Part shown: one piece after another, positions 1 to 8,366 of the stretch | Position numbering within the stretch: the stretch's first letter is position 1 | Layout: every line of letters begins with the position of its first letter | NCBI GenBank assembly: GCA_900696665.1 | Contig: CAADGY010000195.1 | Span: 1-46,161 of the forward strand | Source of the DNA: an uncultured Acidobacteriota bacterium | GTDB lineage: Bacteria > Acidobacteriota > Terriglobia > Bryobacterales > Bryobacteraceae | DNA: 46,161 nt | Reading direction: 5' to 3' | Translations under genes and position numbers: made by a program | Notes under the pieces: generated by a model | Told to the model about the DNA's origin: nothing | The model's input: only the letters and a program-made list of their open reading frames with translations | The model's database searches: none

Positions 1-1
1 A

Positions 2-1234
2 GTCCCGGAATTGAGCATCGATCTGGAATTCCGTTCCGATCCGGTACGCCAGGCACGGAGCGGCGAAGCAAGTCAGGGTGGGGAAGCCGGAACAAGACCA
101 ACGGCGACGGATGCAGGTGCCGCTTTGCTGCAAACGGATGAAACGAGTGCACCGGATCAAGCCGCAGCGAAGGTTGTTCCGAACGGGGCTGCAGTAGACG
201 GCGAACCGCTTCCGGAGTTGGCATTCGGGATGCGTTTGACCGAAAGCATGTCACGCAGGGAACAGCCACGCCGCGTGGAAGCCGTGGACGTAAAGCCGGA
301 AAAGGCGCAGGCCCACAAAGAGGCACCCCGCGCTGTTTCCATGGAAGGTGCCGCTGGCGCCATCTCCGATCTCCCGGAATCGGACCGCGCTCAAACCGGT
401 ACAAATTCCGATCAGAGAGATTCGCAGGATGGCACAAAGAGCCATACGCCAGCAGATACAGAAGCGAAAGCCGGCAAGTTGCAGGCCCCGCTATCGCGGA
501 CGACCTCATCAGTGCACGAGGTCTCATTGATGCGGGAAACCTCGCCGGCGCAGAAGACCTCATCGAAGCAGGATGCCCCATCGGTGCAGGGGATTTCATC
601 GATACAGAAGGACTCATCGGCACAGGAGTTCTCATCCAAGCAGGAAATGTCGTCGAAGCCGGAACCTTCGTGGATGCAGGCACAACATGCTATTGCAGAG
701 CCCGAATTGCCACGGACCTCCGGGGCCATTGATCGCCCTGAGTTCCTCGCTGCTGGGGTTCGAGAGACCCGTCTTCCAGTAGAAAACGACATTCGTCAAA
801 TGACTCATAGCGTGGCAAGGCCGGTGACGGAAATTGAACTCCAGGTCCGTGGCGCCAATGGCGAGCCTGTGAATGTCCGGTTGCAGGAGCAGCGAGGGGA
901 CATCGTGGTTGACGTCCGAACGCCGGATTCTGAACTAGCTGCATCTCTGAGGAAGGATCTGGGAGCGCTCACGTCGGCACTGGAGCGCAAGGGCTACGAC
1001 GCGGAAGCGTGGACCCCTGGCGACATTCATACCCGCCGCACAGGCGAGGAATTCGGCAGCCTCAAGACACAAGCCGGTGAGGGAGAGGCCGCCGGTGAAC
1101 AGAAACGCAATGATGGCGGCCAACAACAGCACCGGAACCCGCAAGGACGCCAGCAGACAGCCTGGGACGAAGAATTCGCCACCAGTTTCCAAACCAAGGA
1201 GATCGAAGCATGGCTTCAGGAGTTAACCCGCTAA
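2..1234 (+). CDS. fliK: Flagellar hook-length control protein FliK (5' partial)
   Basis: The reading frame is open to the left edge, so the true start may lie upstream; a TTG at 11 has no convincing ribosome site. The N-terminal ~270 residues are low-complexity and rich in Ser, Gln, Glu and Ala, as in FliK ruler regions. They include a hexapeptide tandem repeat at about residues 166-225 (counted from TTG 11). Residues ~270-345 resemble the FliK C-terminal domain (TEIELQVRG..., then VRLQEQRGDIVVDVRTPDSEL...LRKDLGALTSALERKGYD), which contacts FlhB to switch export from hook to filament subunits. The gene overlaps flgD by 25 bases and heads a flagellar operon. The family call rests on the C-terminal pattern plus position next to flgD and flgE. 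Confidence 0.8.
   Translation, partial: VPELSIDLEFRSDPVRQARSGEASQGGEAGTRPTATDAGAALLQTDETSAPDQAAAKVVPNGAAVDGEPLPELAFGMRLTESMSRREQPRRVEAVDVKPEKAQAHKEAPRAVSMEGAAGAISDLPESDRAQTGTNSDQRDSQDGTKSHTPADTEAKAGKLQAPLSRTTSSVHEVSLMRETSPAQKTSSKQDAPSVQGISSIQKDSSAQEFSSKQEMSSKPEPSWMQAQHAIAEPELPRTSGAIDRPEFLAAGVRETRLPVENDIRQMTHSVARPVTEIELQVRGANGEPVNVRLQEQRGDIVVDVRTPDSELAASLRKDLGALTSALERKGYDAEAWTPGDIHTRRTGEEFGSLKTQAGEGEAAGEQKRNDGGQQQHRNPQGRQQTAWDEEFATSFQTKEIEAWLQELTR
506..685 (+). repeat. Ten-unit 18-bp tandem repeat inside fliK
   Basis: Ten consecutive degenerate 18-base units run from 506 to 685, each close to TCATCGnnGCAGGAnnnn. They encode hexapeptides of the form S-S-x-Q-x-x: SSVHEV, SLMRET, SPAQKT, SSKQDA, PSVQGI, SSIQKD, SSAQEF, SSKQEM, SSKPEP, SWMQAQ. 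A more diverged unit may precede at 488. All units are in frame, so changes in copy number would lengthen or shorten FliK by six residues without a frameshift. Confidence 0.85.
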
Positions 1235-1512
1235 CAAACGGCGCAACCGATTCCGGCGTCTCGTCCATCAAGGCAAAGCCGGATCCGCTTGCAAGCAAGG
1301 AAACGTTTCTCCAACTGCTGGTTGCACAGTTGAAGAATCAGAATCCGATGAGCCCAGCTGACGGAATCGAGTTTGTTAGCCAGTTAGCACAGTTCACGGA
1401 GCTCGAGCAACTCATGACCATCCGTCAGGATGTGGGAGCTATCAGAAACCAGGTAGATCCGCTTCACGGGATCAGTACTGAAAGATCTCCCGACCAGCAG
1501 GAAAAGAAATAG
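1210..1512 (+). CDS. flgD: Flagellar hook capping protein FlgD, minimal form
   Basis: FlgD caps the growing hook and lets FlgE polymerise. The 100-residue product carries the conserved FlgD N-terminal core (KETFLQLLVAQLKNQNPMSP, then EFVSQLAQFTELEQL). It ends soon after, so the C-terminal Tudor-like/Ig-like domains of the ~220-residue enterobacterial protein are missing. This is not a frameshift artefact: flgE starts 12 bases after the stop behind its own ribosome site. The ATG at 1210 follows an AAGGAG at 1196-1201 and overlaps the end of fliK. Confidence 0.9.
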   Translation: MASGVNPLTNGATDSGVSSIKAKPDPLASKETFLQLLVAQLKNQNPMSPADGIEFVSQLAQFTELEQLMTIRQDVGAIRNQVDPLHGISTERSPDQQEKK

Positions 1513-1524
1513 GAGGAGCAATAT

Positions 1525-2763
1525 ATGTTTACTTCATTCTCAACAGCGTTATCCGCCCTTGGCGCACATTCAACCGCCGTGGATGTTGTCGGCAACAATC
1601 TTGCGAACCTGAACACCCCCGGGTTCAAAGCCAGTTCAGTGGCATTCTATGATCTGGTTACGCAATCGCTCGGCGCTGGTTTGGGCGAGACGCAGGTCGG
1701 CTTTGGCGTGGCCAGGCCCATTACCCTGCGGCAATTCTCTCAAGGTGGAATTCAAGCCAGCTCTGGTCCTCTGGACGCCGCAATCCAGGGGGACGGATTT
1801 CTGGTGGTCCGTAATCAAGCCAACCAGATCGTTTACACGAGGGGCGGCAGTCTGCAAGTGGACAAGGCCGGAAATCTGCTGACCGCGACGGGCGAAAAGA
1901 TCCAGGGTTGGACGGAAGTGAACGGCGTCCTGGACACCAACAGCGCCGTCGGAGACATCGTTGTGCCGGTGGGAAGCCTGAAAGCACCGCAACCGAGCAC
2001 CGAGTTCTCCTTCGATATGAACCTGAACGCGGCAGCGCCGGCCGGCACTAAGTTCTCTACCTCTATCGAGGTTTACGATTCCCTCGGCAGTTCACACATC
2101 GTTTCGGTCAACTTTACGAAATCCGCAGCCAATACATGGGACTATACCGTTTCCATCCCTGATTCCGACGTCGTTACTCCGCCCGCGCCCAATGTGAGCG
2201 GCCAACTGATTTTTGACGATGGCGGCCGTCTCGATCTGACCGCCACCACGCCTCCGGATCCGCTCACCATTCCAGCCGGCGAATTAACGACCGGAGCTGC
2301 CGCACTGGAATTGAACTGGCTTCTGGCGAATGGAACTGTACCGCGTCTGACTCAGTTTGCCGAACCGTCGGCGGTCTCTGCCAACGCTCAGGATGGGTCG
2401 CCGGCCGCCCAGTTGATTCGCGTCGGCCTGGCAAACGGAGGCCAGGTTCTCGCACAGTACTCGAATGGCCAGCAAATCGTCGTGGGCCAGCTTGCCATGG
2501 CCTCGGTCCGCAATCCCGAGTCCCTCGTTTCTATTGGCAACAACAACTACCAGCTAAGCGCACGATCGGCCTTGCCGGCGGTAGGACTTCCCGGTACCGG
2601 TGGCCGCGGAACCATCATCGGAGGAGCCATAGAAAACTCCACAGTGGACATCGCCCGGGAGTTTACGAATTTGATCGTGCTCCAACGCGGCTACCAGGCG
2701 AACTCGCGTGTCGTTACCACAGTTGACGAGTTGAGCCAGGAAACAATCAATCTTAAGCGCTGA
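1525..2763 (+). CDS. flgE: Flagellar hook protein FlgE
   Basis: Structural subunit of the hook, 412 residues. The N-terminus has the rod/hook/filament signature (FSTALSALGAHSTAVDVVGNN...NTPGFK). The C-terminus has the matching helix (ENSTVDIAREFTNLIVLQRGYQANSRVV...). The middle is the FlgE-type beta-rich region, including a GFLVVRN segment near residue 92. The start is set by a strong AGGAGG at 1511-1516, just upstream of ATG 1525. It lies between flgD and fliN in the operon. Confidence 0.95.
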   Translation: MFTSFSTALSALGAHSTAVDVVGNNLANLNTPGFKASSVAFYDLVTQSLGAGLGETQVGFGVARPITLRQFSQGGIQASSGPLDAAIQGDGFLVVRNQANQIVYTRGGSLQVDKAGNLLTATGEKIQGWTEVNGVLDTNSAVGDIVVPVGSLKAPQPSTEFSFDMNLNAAAPAGTKFSTSIEVYDSLGSSHIVSVNFTKSAANTWDYTVSIPDSDVVTPPAPNVSGQLIFDDGGRLDLTATTPPDPLTIPAGELTTGAAALELNWLLANGTVPRLTQFAEPSAVSANAQDGSPAAQLIRVGLANGGQVLAQYSNGQQIVVGQLAMASVRNPESLVSIGNNNYQLSARSALPAVGLPGTGGRGTIIGGAIENSTVDIAREFTNLIVLQRGYQANSRVVTTVDELSQETINLKR

Positions 2764-2777
2764 CGCTGGATTAGGCC

Positions 2778-3029
2778 ATGCCCGCACCCCTCGAAGAAAT
2801 TTCAGCCATGGTTGACGTTCCGATGGAAGTTTCCGTCGAACTGGATCGGAAGATCATGACTATCTTCGACATTCTCTCCCTGGAAACCGGCAGTGTGATC
2901 AGACTGAACCGGTCGGCGGGCGAGAATCTCGACCTGCTCATTGGCGGAGCTGTGACAGCTTACGGGGAAATCGTCATTATCGAAGACACGATGGGTGTCA
3001 GGATCACCGATTTCGCCGGAGAAGAGTGA
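2778..3029 (+). CDS. fliN: Flagellar motor switch protein FliN (SpoA domain only)
   Basis: An 83-residue protein that is almost entirely one SpoA/FliN C-terminal domain: VDVPMEVSVELDRKIMTIFD, then GSVIRLNRSAGENLDLLIGG and YGEIVIIEDTMGVRI. FliN forms the lower C-ring of the motor and docks the export ATPase complex. The usual partner fliM is not next to it. A second, larger SpoA protein lies at 10358-11185. It sits 14 bases after flgE and 7 bases before fliO. Confidence 0.92.
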   Translation: MPAPLEEISAMVDVPMEVSVELDRKIMTIFDILSLETGSVIRLNRSAGENLDLLIGGAVTAYGEIVIIEDTMGVRITDFAGEE

Positions 3030-3036
3030 AACCTGA

Positions 3037-3345
3037 ATGGAATTGCTACCGAGATTTGTTTCGATTCTGTTGGTTCTGGGCTTGCTGCTTGCACTTCTAT
3101 GGTGGCTGCAAAGAAAGAATCTTGCCAGCTTCGCCGCCGCCGTCCGTCCGAAAAAAGCAGGCCAGTCTCTGCGTGTTATAGGACGAGTTGCACTCACGGC
3201 ACAGCACTCTATTCAGATTGTGCGCGTTGCGGATACCGCTCTGGTAGTGGCGGTCCATCCGGCAGGATGCTCGTTGCTGCATACGATACCGGCAGAGCAG
3301 GCCGAACGCGACTCGAGGCATCCGGCCGCAAGAGCGGAAATATGA
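3037..3345 (+). CDS. fliO: Flagellar biosynthesis protein FliO
   Basis: A 102-residue small membrane protein with one transmembrane helix at about residues 6-25 (FVSILLVLGLLLALLWWLQ) followed by a short basic cytoplasmic domain, the FliO layout. FliO helps assemble the FliP ring of the export gate. A GGAGAAGAG lies just upstream of ATG 3037. Its stop overlaps the fliP start (ATGA at 3342-3345). Sequence conservation in this family is weak, so the call leans on topology and on the fliN-fliO-fliP gene order. Confidence 0.85.
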   Translation: MELLPRFVSILLVLGLLLALLWWLQRKNLASFAAAVRPKKAGQSLRVIGRVALTAQHSIQIVRVADTALVVAVHPAGCSLLHTIPAEQAERDSRHPAARAEI

Positions 3346-4070
3346 GCCGGACTTTTGCATTGCTGGTGGGCATTGCGGGGGTGGCGAACGCAGCCGCTAC
3401 TCCCTCCTCCCTGTTCGGGATTTCATTTGGTACGGAGAAGACGGGAGCCGGCGTCCCGCTTCAGATTGTCATTCTTCTGACGGCGCTGACTCTCCTGCCT
3501 GCTGTCGTCGTGTCCGTCACTCCTTTTCTGCGCATCACCGTGGTGCTCCATTTTCTCAGGCAGGCACTGGGGACACAGACTACGCCATCGAACCAGATCC
3601 TTATTGGACTGGCCCTGTTCCTCACCTTTCTCATCATGCAACCGGTGGTAGGGGACATATATACAAAGGCCTGGCAGCCGCTCGAAAAGGGCCATCTTAC
3701 CCCCCAACAGGCATTCGAGGAAGGCGCCAAACCGGTGCGCACCTTTCTTCTGCGCTTCGCGCGGGAGAAAGACATCAAGCTCATGCTGGACATCTCCAAG
3801 TCGCCACCGCCGCAGACTCGCGACGACCTGGAGTTGCGGGTGCTCGTACCCGCCTACATTCTGTCGGAGCTCAAGACCGGCTTTCAGATTGGAGCAGTAC
3901 TGTTTTTGCCTTTCCTTATCATCGACCTGATAGTGGCGTCCGTGACGCTCTCGATCGGCATGATACAACTTCCGCCGGTGATGCTTTCCGCACCCTTCAA
4001 GATCCTGCTATTTGTGCTCGTGGACGGCTGGAATCTGGTGGTCGGATCCCTGGTCAAGAGTTTCTACTGA
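3342..4070 (+). CDS. fliP: Flagellar export gate protein FliP
   Basis: Core subunit of the flagellar type III export gate, 242 residues. It begins with a cleavable-signal-like segment (MSRTFALLVGIAGVANAAA), then LTALTLLPAVVVSVTPFLRI, which matches the first FliP signature, and LPPVMLSAPFKILLFVLVDGW near the C-terminus. The frame stays open upstream to 3099, but ATG 3342 overlaps the fliO stop and gives the expected signal sequence and length. Confidence 0.95.
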   Translation: MSRTFALLVGIAGVANAAATPSSLFGISFGTEKTGAGVPLQIVILLTALTLLPAVVVSVTPFLRITVVLHFLRQALGTQTTPSNQILIGLALFLTFLIMQPVVGDIYTKAWQPLEKGHLTPQQAFEEGAKPVRTFLLRFAREKDIKLMLDISKSPPPQTRDDLELRVLVPAYILSELKTGFQIGAVLFLPFLIIDLIVASVTLSIGMIQLPPVMLSAPFKILLFVLVDGWNLVVGSLVKSFY

Positions 4071-4078
4071 GATAACCG

Positions 4079-4348
4079 ATGAGTTCACAGATGGTGGTAG
4101 ACATTCTCCGGCAGGCGCTTATGATGACCTTTTGGGCCAGCCTGCCGATTTTGGCGATCGGGTTCATAGCCGGCGTTCTGCTCAGCCTGGTGCAGATCGT
4201 CACGTCGATGCAGGATTCGGCGTTCTCCGCCGTTCCGCGGTTGGCGGTTTTCCTGTTCGGCCTGGTATTGTTGCTCCCCTGGATGTTGAACAAGCTCGTT
4301 TTCTATACCATCAGCCTTTTTGGAGACCTCGGCAGATATGCCAGGTGA
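4079..4348 (+). CDS. fliQ: Flagellar export gate protein FliQ
   Basis: An 89-residue protein with two transmembrane helices, the standard FliQ size. Family-typical segments are ILRQALMMTFWASLPIL, GVLLSLVQIVTSMQDSAFS and LLLPWMLNKLVFYTISLF. It is part of the FliP5-FliQ4-FliR1 export gate. It starts 8 bases after fliP, and its end overlaps the start of fliR. Confidence 0.95.
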   Translation: MSSQMVVDILRQALMMTFWASLPILAIGFIAGVLLSLVQIVTSMQDSAFSAVPRLAVFLFGLVLLLPWMLNKLVFYTISLFGDLGRYAR

Positions 4349-5111
4349 GTTCCACATTAATCCCTCCCATGCACTCGCTTTCGCATTTGTGCTGACGAGA
4401 ATTGCCGGTGCGCTTGTTTTCGTGCCGCTCCCCGGTATCCGAAACAGCCTGGAGTTAGGCCGGCTGGTGCTGGCTGTTGCGCTCACGCTGGCGGTTTATC
4501 CCGCATGGCCGGCGAACATTCCAGGGGAGATGTCCCCGGGTCTGATCGCGTTGACCATGCTGGGAGAGGCAGGTTTTGGAGTCGCCATTGGTCTCTCGAT
4601 CGGCTTTCTTCTGGAGACGTTCGTTATAGCCGCCCAGGTATTCGGTTTGCAAGCTGGATATTCATATGCATCTACGCTCGATCCCAACAGCCAGGCGGAC
4701 ACTACGGTTCTGCAGGTCTTTGCGCAACTTTCGGCGTCGCTTCTATTCATTTCCCTCGGCCTGGACCGGGAGGTAATCAGAATATTCGCTTCGAGCTTAC
4801 AGTCCTTCCCTCCGGGAGGCTACCAGGTGACGGAGCGGGCGGCGCGTATGATCATCGAACTCGGCTCGAATATGTTCACTACGGGTTTGCGGCTGGCTCT
4901 GCCGATTGTTGCGTTGTTGGCTCTCGTCGATATCTCGCTCGCTCTCATGGGCCGCATTCATGCGCAATTGCAATTGCTCACAATCGCTTTTCCCGCAAAG
5001 ATGCTCCTATCGCTGGTTTTGCTGGCACTCCTGCTGAGCACATTTCCCGCGGTGTTTGAAGGAACTTCCAGGCGCACGATTTCGGCGCTTACCGCGCTAG
5101 TTCACCCCTGA
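4338..5111 (+). CDS. fliR: Flagellar export gate protein FliR
   Basis: A 257-residue membrane protein of the export gate with the FliR pattern: FAFVLTRIAGALVFVPLPG, then LGEAGFGVAIGLSIGFLLE, GLQAGYSYASTLDPNSQADT and PIVALLALVDISLALMGRI. The ATG at 4338 overlaps the fliQ stop by 11 bases. A TTG at 4320 would add six residues and is less likely. The stop overlaps the flhB start as TGATG. Confidence 0.94.
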   Translation: MPGEFHINPSHALAFAFVLTRIAGALVFVPLPGIRNSLELGRLVLAVALTLAVYPAWPANIPGEMSPGLIALTMLGEAGFGVAIGLSIGFLLETFVIAAQVFGLQAGYSYASTLDPNSQADTTVLQVFAQLSASLLFISLGLDREVIRIFASSLQSFPPGGYQVTERAARMIIELGSNMFTTGLRLALPIVALLALVDISLALMGRIHAQLQLLTIAFPAKMLLSLVLLALLLSTFPAVFEGTSRRTISALTALVHP

Positions 5112-6175
5112 TGGCTGACTCCGGACAAAAGACGGAAAAACCGACACAGCGGCAACTGGAAAAGGCACGCCGCGATGGAAGGTTTCCAGCCTCCCGCGAT
5201 TTTGTTGGAGCGATCCAGTTTCTGGTCGTAATCGGGCTTCTGGTCGCATACACAGGGTCTTTCATGGAGCGGGCAAGAGTGCTCTTGCGGCGCCTCCTTT
5301 CCTTTTCGTTCGAGACGAACGCTACGCCTTCAGAGCTGACCGGATTATTCAAGAACACGCTGCTGCCGGCTTCCATGCCGTTGCTGATAGCGGGCTTCGC
5401 GATTGTGGGTGTAACGATCATGACTCAGTTGCTGACCACAAACATCGGCTTTGCTCCGAAACGGCTCGCCCCGGACTTGAAGCGGCTGAACCCGTTACAA
5501 AAGATCAGAGACCTGCCGCGGCAGAATCTCCCTCTTCTCATGCAAGCAGTGATTCTGCTCCCCGTGTTCTCGTTGGCAATCTACGGGATTGTACGAGACA
5601 ACATCCACGTCTATCTGAGGCTCCCTCTGCTGAGTGTAGAGGCCGGTGTCCGCCAGGTCGGCTTGTCGATGGAGTCGGTTCTTTGGAAGGGTGCCGGCGT
5701 GTTTCTGCTGTTCGGTTTCATCGATATCGTCCGGCAGCGCCGTAGATACCAGAAGGATCTCCGGATGTCCAAACAGGATATCCGGGACGAAATGAAAGAG
5801 GTTGAAGGAAATCCGCAGATCAAGGCGCGTGTGCGCCGGCTTCAACGCGACCTGGTGCGCAGGCAAATGATGAAGGAAGTTCCAACGGCGACGGCGGTCG
5901 TTGTGAATCCCACGCACTATGCGGTCGCGATTCGATACCGGATGGACAGTATGACCGCGCCTGTGGTCGTTGCAAAGGGCAAGAACTACCTCGCGTTGCG
6001 GATCCGGCAACTGGCGACGGATCATGAGGTCCCAATCGTGGAAAACCCGCCTTTGGCGCAGGCGCTTTACAAGACAGCCGAAGTCGGGCAGGAGATACCG
6101 GCTCATCTCTACCGCGCAGTGGCGGAGATCCTCGCATACATTTACAAGCTAATGAACGGCAAATTGCCGGGGTGA
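5111..6175 (+). CDS. flhB: Flagellar export switch protein FlhB
   Basis: A 354-residue protein with an N-terminal membrane domain and a C-terminal cytoplasmic domain. It begins with the basic KTEKPTQRQLEKARRDGRFP segment typical of FlhB. The autocleavage motif NPTH lies at residues 266-269, followed by YAVAIRY. Cleavage between N and P is known to switch export specificity together with FliK, which is encoded in the same operon. The start overlaps the fliR stop by one base. Confidence 0.97.
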   Translation: MADSGQKTEKPTQRQLEKARRDGRFPASRDFVGAIQFLVVIGLLVAYTGSFMERARVLLRRLLSFSFETNATPSELTGLFKNTLLPASMPLLIAGFAIVGVTIMTQLLTTNIGFAPKRLAPDLKRLNPLQKIRDLPRQNLPLLMQAVILLPVFSLAIYGIVRDNIHVYLRLPLLSVEAGVRQVGLSMESVLWKGAGVFLLFGFIDIVRQRRRYQKDLRMSKQDIRDEMKEVEGNPQIKARVRRLQRDLVRRQMMKEVPTATAVVVNPTHYAVAIRYRMDSMTAPVVVAKGKNYLALRIRQLATDHEVPIVENPPLAQALYKTAEVGQEIPAHLYRAVAEILAYIYKLMNGKLPG

Positions 6176-6182
6176 AGGACAG

Positions 6183-8333
6183 ATGGCTACCAGTACGGCG
6201 CAAATCAGCGCAGTCACGAATAGGGGGCTGGAGATGCAGAGCCAGCCCAAAAACCTGCTACGTCCCAAGGCGCGCTCCAAACCGGCGCGGGGATTTGGCG
6301 ATCAACTGAGAGCGCTGCCTTGGAGCGACCTCGCCATACCTCTGGCGGTGCTTGGCATCGTGGTGGCGATGATCACGCCGCTGCCGCCATTTCTCGTTGA
6401 CGTGCTGCTCAGCGCGAACATTACGCTTTCGGTGGTAGTTCTGTTGGTGTCGATGTACATCACCCGCCCTGTGCAGTTCAACATCTTCCCAACCATGCTG
6501 TTGCTGACGACGATGTTCCGGCTGGCGCTGAACATTTCGTCCTCCCGCCTGATCCTGCTGAACGGGAACACCGGTACCTCGGCGGCCGGCGAGGTGATCG
6601 AAGCATTCGGCAACTTCGTGGTGGGTGGGAACTATGTCATTGGAACGGTGATCTTTCTCGTGCTCATCGCCATCCAATACGTCGTCATCAACCACGGCGC
6701 GGTCCGCATTTCGGAGGTGACAGCCCGGTTTACACTCGACGCGATGCCTGGAAAACAGATGTCCATCGACTCCGACCTGAATGCCGGCCTGATCGATGAA
6801 ATGGAAGCGCGGGAAAGAAGAAAGCAGCTTTCGGGAGAAGCGGAGTTCTACGGCGCAATGGACGGAGCGTCGCGCTTCACACAGCGCGATGCGGTGGCGA
6901 GCATCATCATTACCGCCATCAACATCCTGGCGGGATTTCTCATCGGCGTATTGCAGCACGGCATGGATTTGCGGCACGCTCTCGAAACCTACACCGTGCT
7001 GACGATTGGCGACGGATTGGTCACGGTGATTCCCGCACTGATGATCTCGATTTCGGGTGGGTTGATCGTTACCAGAGCCAGCTCCGAATCACGGATGGGC
7101 ACCGAATTTCGCCGCCAGGTAATGAGTGAGCCACAACCGTTGATGCTTGCCGGGTGCGTGCTGCTCGCGATGGCTATGTTTCCCGGCCTGCCGAAAATTC
7201 CATTTCTGCTATTGGGAGCGAGTGTTGGAGCAGCGGGCTGGCGCCTGCGGCAAAAATCCGTCGCCGCCAAGAACACGGCTACTCTTTCAACGCCCACGGC
7301 TCCCAAGGAGAACCTGGAGGCGCTCCTGAAAGTGGAGCCGCTGTCGGTGGAAGTGGGGCTGGGTCTGGTGAAGTTGGTAGAGGGGGCACAGCAGTCGCCA
7401 TTACTTCGGAGAATTGCCAGTATCCGGCGCCAGCTCGCAACGGACCTTGGCTATCTGCTGCCTCCTGTCAGGGTTACGGACAATCTCGCCCTTCGCGCCC
7501 GGGAGTACCTCATCTCGCTCAAAGGAGCGGAAATCGCGCGTTTTGAGTTGCCGCAGGGCTGCGATCTTGCTATTCCGCCGGCACGGCCCTCGCCGGAGAT
7601 TCAGGGGACGCCAACTCGCGATCCGGCATTTGGGATCGAGGCGCTATGGATCTCTTCCGAGCAGAGTGAAAAGGCCCGGAGTGCCGGCTATACGGTCGTC
7701 GACGGCGTAAGCGTTTTGGGTACTCATCTGTCTGAGTTGGTACGCAGACACGCTCACGAGTTGTTTTCGAGGCAGGACGCCAAGAAGTGCGTTGACAGGG
7801 TGGCGGAAGAGAATCCGAAAGTGGTGGAGGATCTGGTTCCCAAGTTGCTCTCACTAGCGCTGGTGCAGAAGGTATTGCAGAATCTGCTGCGTGAACGCGT
7901 TTCAATCCGGGACGTGGTTTCCATTCTGGAATCGCTCGGGGAAGCCGCGCAGATCACACGCAACCCCGTACTACTAACCGAGTACGTCCGCCAGGCTCTT
8001 CGCCGGATCGTGGTGAAGCCGTATCTGAACAAAGCGGGAGATCTTCCGGCCTATTTCCTGGACCCGGCCCTGGAACAGGCTATTGAGTCGTCTGTAGAAC
8101 ACACCGAGCACTCGAGCCACCTGGGGCTCCCTCCGCAGAAAATCCGTGACATAGTCGAGCGTATTGCCCATACCGCCGGCAAATCAGAAGGTCAGATCGT
8201 CTTACTGGCCGGCTCGGGATCGCGTTATTTCCTGCGGCAGATCATCGAACCGGCCCTGGCGAAGGTGAATGTTCTGTCGCATAACGAAGTTCCGCCGGGG
8301 ACGAAGGTGATTTCTCTTGGAGTGGTGCAGTAG
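6183..8333 (+). CDS. flhA: Flagellar export protein FlhA
   Basis: A 716-residue FHIPEP-family protein: about eight transmembrane helices from residue ~55 to ~330, then a large cytoplasmic domain that binds export substrates and chaperones. The family signature region is visible (RISEVTARFTLDAMPGKQMS, then IDSDLNAGLIDEMEARERR). The C-terminal half contains RDVVSILESLGEAAQITRNP, typical of FlhA. A GAAGGA lies just upstream of ATG 6183. It begins 7 bases after flhB. Confidence 0.97.
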   Translation: MATSTAQISAVTNRGLEMQSQPKNLLRPKARSKPARGFGDQLRALPWSDLAIPLAVLGIVVAMITPLPPFLVDVLLSANITLSVVVLLVSMYITRPVQFNIFPTMLLLTTMFRLALNISSSRLILLNGNTGTSAAGEVIEAFGNFVVGGNYVIGTVIFLVLIAIQYVVINHGAVRISEVTARFTLDAMPGKQMSIDSDLNAGLIDEMEARERRKQLSGEAEFYGAMDGASRFTQRDAVASIIITAINILAGFLIGVLQHGMDLRHALETYTVLTIGDGLVTVIPALMISISGGLIVTRASSESRMGTEFRRQVMSEPQPLMLAGCVLLAMAMFPGLPKIPFLLLGASVGAAGWRLRQKSVAAKNTATLSTPTAPKENLEALLKVEPLSVEVGLGLVKLVEGAQQSPLLRRIASIRRQLATDLGYLLPPVRVTDNLALRAREYLISLKGAEIARFELPQGCDLAIPPARPSPEIQGTPTRDPAFGIEALWISSEQSEKARSAGYTVVDGVSVLGTHLSELVRRHAHELFSRQDAKKCVDRVAEENPKVVEDLVPKLLSLALVQKVLQNLLRERVSIRDVVSILESLGEAAQITRNPVLLTEYVRQALRRIVVKPYLNKAGDLPAYFLDPALEQAIESSVEHTEHSSHLGLPPQKIRDIVERIAHTAGKSEGQIVLLAGSGSRYFLRQIIEPALAKVNVLSHNEVPPGTKVISLGVVQ

Positions 8334-8366
8334 CGAGTAGCGAAAACTGGATATTGGAGTAACGAC

